From Lentisphaerae bacterium GWF2_49_21 (GTDB taxonomy: Bacteria > Verrucomicrobiota > Lentisphaeria > Victivallales > GWF2-50-93), in assembly GCA_001804805.1 (NCBI GenBank), contig MHBH01000071.1:7597-71596 (forward strand): a DNA stretch of 64,000 bases. Reading direction: 5' to 3'. The position numbers and the translations under genes were made by a program. Below the pieces are notes generated by a model, which made no database searches, had not been told where the DNA came from, and was given only the letters and a program-made list of their open reading frames with translations. Below, one piece after another: positions 58,672-64,000 of this stretch; the stretch's first letter is position 1, and each line of letters begins with the position of its first letter.

Positions 58672-59400
58672 ATGAATGAAGAGAAAATCAATTTGAATTT
58701 AACGGAGAGCCCCGAAGGCACGACAGGAACCGGCTATGAAGATGCGAACAGGATCTCATGGCTTACCGAAAATCTCCTCAAGGATCCGCTCAAGGTCATA
58801 TCCGGCTTCGGACGATTGCCGATGGCCAGGCTTCTGCTCAACATCATCCTGATAAACATTGTCTGCCTGGTTGGATACGGCGTTATCGTCGGGAGCTTTT
58901 CCGGAGGGATCCAATGGTACATGGCGCCTGTAAAGATAATAGCCGGGCTGATGCTGGCGGTTTTGTTCTGCTACCCAAGCTTCTACATTTTCTCCTGCCT
59001 GTCAGGGATAGATGTCAAGCCCGGAACTGCAATGCTTGTCCTACTCGCCGCTGTTTCGGTGTTTTCAATCCTGATCGTGGGATTCGCCCCGATAGCCTGG
59101 GTCTTTTCCCAATCGACGAATACAGTGTTCTTCATCGGTTTCTTCCATCTTCTCTTCTGGGGTACAAGCACGCTTTTCGGGATGCGGGTGCTGCTCAAGG
59201 CGGCATCTTCGCTTAAATGCAAGAACACTTTTTATCCGCTCTTCTGGATTCTGATTTTCATGATAACATCACTGCAGATGATGACGGCGCTCCGTCCGAT
59301 AGTTGGTACGGCGGAGACGGTATTGCCGAAGGAAAAGATGTTTTTCATGGCGCATTGGAGTAAGTTGTTCTCAGAGACGGTTGATACTCCAAAGAGGTGA
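58672..59400 (+). CDS. Membrane protein, second of two related proteins
   Basis: 242 residues from the ATG at 58672 (AGGAGG at 58661-58666); the frame opens at a GTG inside that site. After a soluble, acidic start of about 40 residues come six membrane helices (about 53-75, 85-108, 115-135, 145-165, 172-195, 200-215). The C-terminal LRPIVG segment matches the WIMRPFIG of the preceding gene. The two are probably a heteromeric membrane complex, but this is inference. It is followed 3 bases later by the secreted-enzyme-like gene. Confidence 0.8.
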   Translation: MNEEKINLNLTESPEGTTGTGYEDANRISWLTENLLKDPLKVISGFGRLPMARLLLNIILINIVCLVGYGVIVGSFSGGIQWYMAPVKIIAGLMLAVLFCYPSFYIFSCLSGIDVKPGTAMLVLLAAVSVFSILIVGFAPIAWVFSQSTNTVFFIGFFHLLFWGTSTLFGMRVLLKAASSLKCKNTFYPLFWILIFMITSLQMMTALRPIVGTAETVLPKEKMFFMAHWSKLFSETVDTPKR

Positions 59401-59403
59401 TGG

Positions 59404-60597
59404 ATGACTGTGAAAAACAAGATAACATTGAAATCTGCTCAGCGGCTGGCGTGCTTGTCGCTCTTGTTTATCCTGGGCGCTTATCTTGTCCCGCACAACT
59501 GGTGCGCGCGCGAGGCCGGGGCGGTATTCAAGGACGAGGAGGGGATTCAGGAACGGATGGCCCGTCAGGCAGTGAAGATGCTGTCTTTGGAGCTGGGCAG
59601 GGCAAATTTCAAGACCGGCTCAGAGCTCTTCAATGGTGAATGGCTCTTCGGCACCTATATGATGTCGGGCATGGGATTTGGGCAGATGGCGGTCCTTCAT
59701 CCGGACAAGGCCGATGAATATCTTCCGCATATGGAGAATTGCATCAGGAAGATACTCGAGCCTCAGGTAAGGGAGTTCGATACTCATTCATGGGGCAACG
59801 ATCCGATAGAATCGCTGGATACCGACTTCGACCATGCCGCTTTTCTCGGATACTACAATCTTCTGCTGAGCTTACACAGGCTTTTGAAAAAGGACTCGGA
59901 ATTCAGCGCGCTCAATGACAGGATCACGGCAGCGCTTGCGAGAAGGCTTGAGAAGTCTTCAGTTTTATTGCTGCAGACGTATCCGAATGAGATGTATCCG
60001 GTGGACAACTGCGCGGTATTTGGATCCATAGGGCTTTATGACATGGCTACGGGCGGCGATCATTCTGCGCTTCTCGCCAGATGCATGGAGAAGTTGAAAA
60101 AAGATTATACTGATCCGAGGAGCGGACTTCTTTACCAATGCATTGATGGCTTTACAGGGAAGATGCTGGATGCTCCGAGAGGTTCAGGTACTTGCCTGGG
60201 ACTCTACTTCCTCTCCTTCAGCGAGCCATCCATCTCGCGTTCCCTATACGATTCTGCAAAACGTGAGCTGAAAGGAGGAGTGCTGGGATTCGGGGGCATG
60301 AAGGAATATCCGGCATCTGCAGAAGGCGGATTTGGAGATATTGATTCAGGTCCTGTTATTTTCGGGTATGGCGTGTCTCCCACCGGTTTCATGATCGCAG
60401 GTACAAGAATTCATGATGACTACGCCCTCTTCAGGAAGCTGTACGCGACCGCGTATCTATGCGGAGCGCCCTGCGATTCCGGAGGCAGTCGGCTTTTTGT
60501 AACTGGAGGGCATATCGGAAACGCAATCATGTTTGCAGTAATGACAGCTCCATCCGAATGGAAATTTAATGATTTCTGCATGAGGAGAAAAAAATGA
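59404..60597 (+). CDS. Secreted or anchored enzyme-like protein, possible alpha/alpha-barrel fold
   Basis: 397 residues. An N-terminal hydrophobic stretch (LACLSLLFILGAYLVP, about 15-30) suggests export or anchoring. The rest is mainly helical with conserved-looking turns (THSWGNDPIESLDTDFDHAAFLGYYNLLLS; TYPNEMYPVDNCAVFGSIGLYDMATGGDHSALLARCMEK; DPRSGLLYQCIDGFTGKMLDAPRGSGTCLGLYFLSF; EGGFGDIDSGPVIFGYGVSPTGFMIAGTRI). The alternation of helices with acidic and aromatic residues at loop ends recalls the (alpha/alpha)6-barrel enzymes, including linalool dehydratase-isomerase-like proteins; I am not sure. It is in the operon of two membrane proteins and overlaps the next gene by 4 bases. Confidence 0.72.
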   Translation: MTVKNKITLKSAQRLACLSLLFILGAYLVPHNWCAREAGAVFKDEEGIQERMARQAVKMLSLELGRANFKTGSELFNGEWLFGTYMMSGMGFGQMAVLHPDKADEYLPHMENCIRKILEPQVREFDTHSWGNDPIESLDTDFDHAAFLGYYNLLLSLHRLLKKDSEFSALNDRITAALARRLEKSSVLLLQTYPNEMYPVDNCAVFGSIGLYDMATGGDHSALLARCMEKLKKDYTDPRSGLLYQCIDGFTGKMLDAPRGSGTCLGLYFLSFSEPSISRSLYDSAKRELKGGVLGFGGMKEYPASAEGGFGDIDSGPVIFGYGVSPTGFMIAGTRIHDDYALFRKLYATAYLCGAPCDSGGSRLFVTGGHIGNAIMFAVMTAPSEWKFNDFCMRRKK

Positions 60598-60878
60598 GCA
60601 TCAAAAAGAAAATCATTAGAAGTCTCGTGACCGTCCTAGTGGCGTTAACGGCCTATTTCATCCTGTTCAATCAGATGGCTGCAAACGACATTGTATCGAC
60701 ACTCCTGACGGCAGGAAATCGGGCGTCCGTGCTGGAACTTGTACTTTCCCTTGTCTTTATTGCGCTGCGCTTTTTCATCATAGTTCTTCTGCCGGGAATC
60801 GTTCTGGCTGTGGCAGGTTCGCTTGTTATGGAATATATTACTTTCAAATTAAAAGTTCGTGATAAGTTACAAGGTTGA
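60594..60878 (+). CDS. Small two-helix membrane protein
   Basis: 94 residues with two membrane helices (about 8-28 and 45-80, the second long enough for two). It is linked to the preceding gene by a 4-base overlap (ATGA) and shows no known family. The tail is basic (KLKVRDKLQG). As part of the 57962-60878 run it may be a subunit of the same membrane assembly. Confidence 0.7.
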   Translation: MSIKKKIIRSLVTVLVALTAYFILFNQMAANDIVSTLLTAGNRASVLELVLSLVFIALRFFIIVLLPGIVLAVAGSLVMEYITFKLKVRDKLQG

Positions 60879-60882
60879 ATTT

Positions 60883-61020
60883 ATGAGCATTATAGATAGA
60901 AAAGCTGCAGTTGCAAGAATTTTGAAAATCATGAGGATGAATGCCAGATTTGCTGTTGATCCAAAGACAGCTGACAAGATAGCCAATGAAGCTAAGCACA
61001 AGTCTAGAAGACGTAAATGA
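60883..61020 (+). CDS. Small basic protein overlapping hrpB
   Basis: 45 residues: MSIIDRKAAVARILKIMRM, then NARFAVDPKTADKIANEA and KHKSRRRK, with many Lys/Arg and a mostly helical pattern. It starts 4 bases after the previous stop, with AAGGT as a ribosome site, and ends in an ATGA overlap with hrpB. Its position and clean coupling support translation, but there is no homology evidence. It is AT-richer than hrpB. It may be a nucleic-acid-binding peptide or a coupling leader. Confidence 0.55.
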   Translation: MSIIDRKAAVARILKIMRMNARFAVDPKTADKIANEAKHKSRRRK

Positions 61021-63512
61021 ACCTTCCGGTCGAGAAAATACTGCCCCAGCTCAGGGAGGCGCTTGCCAAAGGTGCGTCCGTGATCCTCAAGGCGCCGCCT
61101 GGCGCCGGGAAAACTACTCTTGTTCCGACAGCTCTCCTTGACGAACCATGGCTCAAGGACAGGAAGATAATCATGCTCGAGCCCCGCCGTCTCGCCGCCC
61201 GTTCCGCCGCATACAGGATGTCCGACAATCTCGGAGAAGCAGTCGGAAGAACTGTTGGCTATAGGACCCGCACCGACAGCAAAGTTTCACGTGACACAAG
61301 GATAGAAGTTGTAACCGAAGGGATTTTCACGCGTCAGATCCTGGGCAATCCCGAGCTGGAGAATATCGGACTTGTGATTTTCGATGAGTTCCATGAGCGG
61401 AACATCCACACAGACCTCGGACTCGCATTCGCATTGGATGTGCAGGCGAACCTGCGCGAAGATCTCAAGATACTCATAATGTCCGCAACGCTTGATCCGG
61501 AAAAGATCGCTGTGCTTTTCGACAAACCTGCCATTGTCTCCTGCGAAGGATTTATTTTTGAGATCAAAAATAAATATTTAATGAAATCCTCCATCAGGGA
61601 GAGGATGGAGGATTTCATGGCAAGGGCCGTAGGGAAGGCCCTTGAAGAAGAAACAGGAAGTATCCTATGTTTCCTGCCTGGCGTCGGTGAAATACGGAGA
61701 GTCGAGGAAAGGATAAGGGCGCAGGGAATTCCTGATGATGTCATGATATGCCCGCTATATGGCGACTTGGACAAGAAGGCGCAGGACGATGCGATTAGAC
61801 CTGCACCGGATGGGTTGAGGAAGATTGTTCTTGCAACTAACATCGCGGAAAGCAGCATTACCATTGACGGTGTGACCGTAGTAATTGATTCCGGACTTTC
61901 GCGGAAATCCATATTTGATCCTCGGACCGGAATGTCGCATCTTGACACTGTTAGAGTGAGCCGTGCATCGGCCGATCAAAGGCGTGGCCGTGCGGGAAGG
62001 ACAGGTCCCGGAAAGTGCTATAGGCTGTGGGCTGAGAATGAAACTTCGATGATGCCGGAATATGACGTTCCGGAGATTCTGGAATCGGATCTTGCGAACC
62101 TCGCACTTTCCCTGGCGGAATGGGGAGGGACGCAGTCGGTTTCATATTTGAAGTGGCTTGATGCGCCTCCAGCTGCGAAGTTCGCACAGTCAGTCGAACT
62201 TCTGAAGGAACTCGGGGCTGTCGATGAAAAAGGAAAGATAACTGCGCACGGTAAAAAGATGCTTGCCGCCGGAACCCATCCACGCCTTGCGAACATGATC
62301 ATCCGAAGCGCGCATCTCGGACTCGGAAGCCTTGCCTGCAACATAGCCGCGATGCTTGAGGAACGGGATCTTATAAAGTTCAGGATGGGAAGCAGGGATT
62401 CGGATTTGAGGCTGAGGCTGGACGAGTTGAAGAAGACTTCGGGAACGCACCATATCGATGATTCCGTCAGATGGCGGATAAAGACTTTTTCTGAAGAGTT
62501 CAGAAGGAGAATGGGAATAACATTCAAGGAATGCGATTCCGCGATGGCGGGAGTCGTCCTGGGTTTTGCATATCCCGACAGAATCGCGAAACGCAGGGAA
62601 GGGGAGGCTCCGATCTATCTCCTGTCCTGCGGCAGGGCTGCGAAGTTCGCAAACCACGAACCGATCTCCAAGGAGGAATTCCTGACGATCGCAGAACTGG
62701 ATGACAAGGACAAGGATGCGAAGGTTTTGCTTGCGGCCCCACTGAAGCTGAAGGACATTGAGCATTATTTCGGTTCAAATATCAGGAAGATTGAAAGTGT
62801 CGAATGGAATGACCGTGACGGTTCTGTCGATGCACGCGGCAGAAGGATGTTCGGCGAAATTATTCTTGAGGAATTTCCAATTAGGAATCCCGATAAAAAT
62901 AAAATTGCGGAGGCAATTTTATTTGGGATAAGAAAAAGAGGATTGGGGATGCTCCCATGGGACAATGAAGCTGAAAACCTGAGGCGGAGAATTGCACTTG
63001 TCGGAAGGAGCGACAATAAGAATGATTGGCCGGATATGTCCGATGAAGCGCTCCTCGAGAGCCTCGAGGAATGGCTGCTTCCTTTTCTTGGAGGCATAAG
63101 GCGCGCGTCAGATTTCGGCAGAATCAGCTTGTGCGAGGCATTGAAATCTCAACTCGACTGGAAACAGAAGGAGCTTCTCGACAAGCTTGCGCCGACGCAT
63201 CTGAAGGTTCCCAGCGGATCGATGATCCGTCTTGACTACAGGGAGGGTGATACGCCTGTGCTTTCCGTGAGGGTACAGGAATTGTTTGGTGCAAGAGCGC
63301 ATCCCTGCGTGGGTGGCGGGAAGATACCCGTGCTCATAAAGATACTTTCGCCATCGATGCGTCCTGTGCAGACCACTTCCGACCTGCCGGGCTTCTGGTC
63401 GAGTTCCTACCAGTTCGTGAAGAAGGATCTGAAAGGACGCTATCCGAAGCACTACTGGCCTGAAAACCCCATGGAAGTCGCCCCGACACGCGGGCTGAAG
63501 CCGAGAAAATAA
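61017..63512 (+). CDS. hrpB: ATP-dependent RNA helicase HrpB-like
   Basis: 831 residues, normal for HrpB. The DEAH/RHA helicase core is complete: LKAPPGAGKTTLVPTALL (Walker A 29-33), LEPRRLAARSAAYRM, VVTEGIFTRQIL, VIFDEFHERN (DEFH at 123-126), IMSATLDPEKI, ATNIAESSITIDGVTVVIDSGLSR and QRRGRAGRTGPGKCYRL. The helicase-associated and HrpB C-terminal domains follow, ending in the YPKHYWPENPMEVAPTRGLKPRK signature. The start overlaps the small basic gene. Three iterated palindromes lie in the gene. Confidence 0.95.
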   Translation: MNLPVEKILPQLREALAKGASVILKAPPGAGKTTLVPTALLDEPWLKDRKIIMLEPRRLAARSAAYRMSDNLGEAVGRTVGYRTRTDSKVSRDTRIEVVTEGIFTRQILGNPELENIGLVIFDEFHERNIHTDLGLAFALDVQANLREDLKILIMSATLDPEKIAVLFDKPAIVSCEGFIFEIKNKYLMKSSIRERMEDFMARAVGKALEEETGSILCFLPGVGEIRRVEERIRAQGIPDDVMICPLYGDLDKKAQDDAIRPAPDGLRKIVLATNIAESSITIDGVTVVIDSGLSRKSIFDPRTGMSHLDTVRVSRASADQRRGRAGRTGPGKCYRLWAENETSMMPEYDVPEILESDLANLALSLAEWGGTQSVSYLKWLDAPPAAKFAQSVELLKELGAVDEKGKITAHGKKMLAAGTHPRLANMIIRSAHLGLGSLACNIAAMLEERDLIKFRMGSRDSDLRLRLDELKKTSGTHHIDDSVRWRIKTFSEEFRRRMGITFKECDSAMAGVVLGFAYPDRIAKRREGEAPIYLLSCGRAAKFANHEPISKEEFLTIAELDDKDKDAKVLLAAPLKLKDIEHYFGSNIRKIESVEWNDRDGSVDARGRRMFGEIILEEFPIRNPDKNKIAEAILFGIRKRGLGMLPWDNEAENLRRRIALVGRSDNKNDWPDMSDEALLESLEEWLLPFLGGIRRASDFGRISLCEALKSQLDWKQKELLDKLAPTHLKVPSGSMIRLDYREGDTPVLSVRVQELFGARAHPCVGGGKIPVLIKILSPSMRPVQTTSDLPGFWSSSYQFVKKDLKGRYPKHYWPENPMEVAPTRGLKPRK
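62093..62651. repeat. Three iterated palindromes in hrpB
   Basis: Exact TGCGA-N3-TCGCA copies at 62093-62105, 62174-62186 and 62639-62651. All are in the same codon phase (Ala-Asn-Leu-Ala and Ala-Lys-Phe-Ala). Confidence 0.87.
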
Positions 63513-63525
63513 ACGCAGGAATTAT

Positions 63526-63748
63526 TATGTCGCCGCCCTGCGGGGGCTTTGTATCATTTTTCCATTTGATTTCCCAGGGCTCATGCCCTGGGCTGCAATA
63601 TTTCACCCTCTGCGAGGGCTTAAGATAAACTTCCCTGTTTGAAGTTGCTTCAAGAGCCTCCGCAGGATGGCGGAATAATATAGCCCCATGCGAAAGCGTG
63701 GGGAGCATAAGATAAATAGGAACAAAGCCCCTGCAGGGCGGCGACATA
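63526..63748. repeat. Composite palindromic element with 25-bp terminal inverted repeats
   Basis: Arms 63526-63550 and 63724-63748 are complementary at 24 of 25 positions (TATGTCGCCGCCCTGC type). Inside are the hairpins CCAGGGC-TCAT-GCCCTGG, CACCCTCTGCGAGGGCT and AGCCCCATGCGAAAGCGTGGGG, all shared with the element at 13196-13408. It fills the convergent gap between hrpB and the GH16 gene. Confidence 0.85.
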
Positions 63749-63757
63749 GACAAAGGC

Positions 63758-64000
63758 CTATTGCTTCTTCTTATACACCTTCACGTAATCGACTTGGAAG
63801 TAGTCGGGGTAGGTGGCCTTGGAAGGATCGCCGGCCCAGTACTCGTTGATGGCCCATTTTTCAGTCGATATTTCCGCTGTCACTTTCACGTAGGCCGGTA
63901 CTTTTGATACGCCTCCCGCGTCGCTGCGCCAGCTTTCCTTGCCGTCAATGAAGAAGATGTATTCCTTTTCATTCCATTCGAGGGAGAACACGTGGTATCC
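63758..64000 (-). CDS. Glycoside hydrolase family 16-like protein (5' end outside window)
   Basis: Only the last 80 residues are seen: GYHVFSLEWNEKEYIFFIDGKESWRSDAGGVSKVPAYVKVTAEISTEKWAINEYWAGDPSKATYPDYFQVDYVKVYKKKQ. HVFSLEWNEKEYIFFIDGKE and PDYFQVDYVKVYK are the C-terminal strands of GH16 laminarinase/agarase/carrageenase-type enzymes, which cleave beta-glucans or galactans. The catalytic ExDxxE lies outside the window, so activity cannot be checked. The gene continues beyond 64000. Confidence 0.83.
   Translation of the reverse strand, partial: GYHVFSLEWNEKEYIFFIDGKESWRSDAGGVSKVPAYVKVTAEISTEKWAINEYWAGDPSKATYPDYFQVDYVKVYKKKQ

Noticed and set aside
1-64000. CRISPR array, rRNA operon, riboswitch, prophage or insertion sequence
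   Set aside because: I looked for regular spaced repeats, rRNA sequence, known aptamer cores upstream of ilvD and bioA, phage genes and transposases, and saw none. The repeats found are dispersed palindromic elements without regular spacing.

Overview
The window looks like chromosome from a Gram-negative member of the PVC superphylum, most probably a Lentisphaerota-like bacterium. The best marker is the 52-residue gene at 46609-46767, which matches my memory of the small basic protein family of Chlamydiae and Verrucomicrobia (TIGR04137). A Gram-negative envelope is supported by an LpxC-like deacetylase, RfbC, an O-antigen-ligase-like protein, a WecA-type transferase and many lipoproteins. RNase Y, YmdB and a RicT/PSP1 protein are also present. 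The phylum assignment is inference; there is no 16S gene here.

Layout. 0-13 kb: WecA-type transferase (cut by the window edge), radical SAM protein, tRNA-Lys, rpmB, FHA protein, ferredoxin-type aldo/keto reductase, an orphan antitoxin coupled to a DUF1444 lipoprotein, an anSME-type maturase, ilvD, ffh, a Pro/Gln-rich protein and a prenyl diphosphate synthase. 13-21 kb: the minus-strand operon rarA, 5-FCL, rny, ymdB, then lpxC-like and a tandem pair of secreted paralogues. 21-36 kb: rfbC, two secreted VWA proteins, glgB, a TPR protein with a prepilin-like tail, an AbiE type IV toxin-antitoxin pair with a palindromic operator, a third VWA protein, an O-antigen ligase and RicT. 36-50 kb: Rh-type ammonium channel, TrmH, DusB, beta-CASP hydrolase, Sel1 lipoprotein, an ECF sigma / anti-sigma / periplasmic coiled-coil operon, nucleotidase, Tpx and bioA. 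50-64 kb: a large TPR protein, a membrane protein plus HTH pair, then several membrane proteins with a B12-type radical SAM enzyme, a secreted enzyme-like protein, HrpB and the end of a GH16 glycosidase.

Two genome-scale signals stand out beyond the genes. First, the self-complementary motif TGCGA-N3-TCGCA occurs 15 times exactly by my reading, with 6 more one-step variants and two spacer-less TGCGATCGCA copies. About 0.06 exact copies are expected by chance. The sites lie in coding sequence on both strands, often in close pairs. This looks like a highly iterated palindrome, comparable in kind to cyanobacterial HIP1 or to DNA-uptake sequences. Second, most larger intergenic gaps hold long inverted-repeat elements of several families (REP/MITE-like), some supplying stop codons or last codons of genes. 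No transposase is visible in the window.

The least explained gene block is 55.2-61.0 kb: two adjacent same-strand runs of membrane proteins, a B12-type radical SAM enzyme, a secreted enzyme-like protein and a 45-residue basic peptide gene overlapping hrpB.
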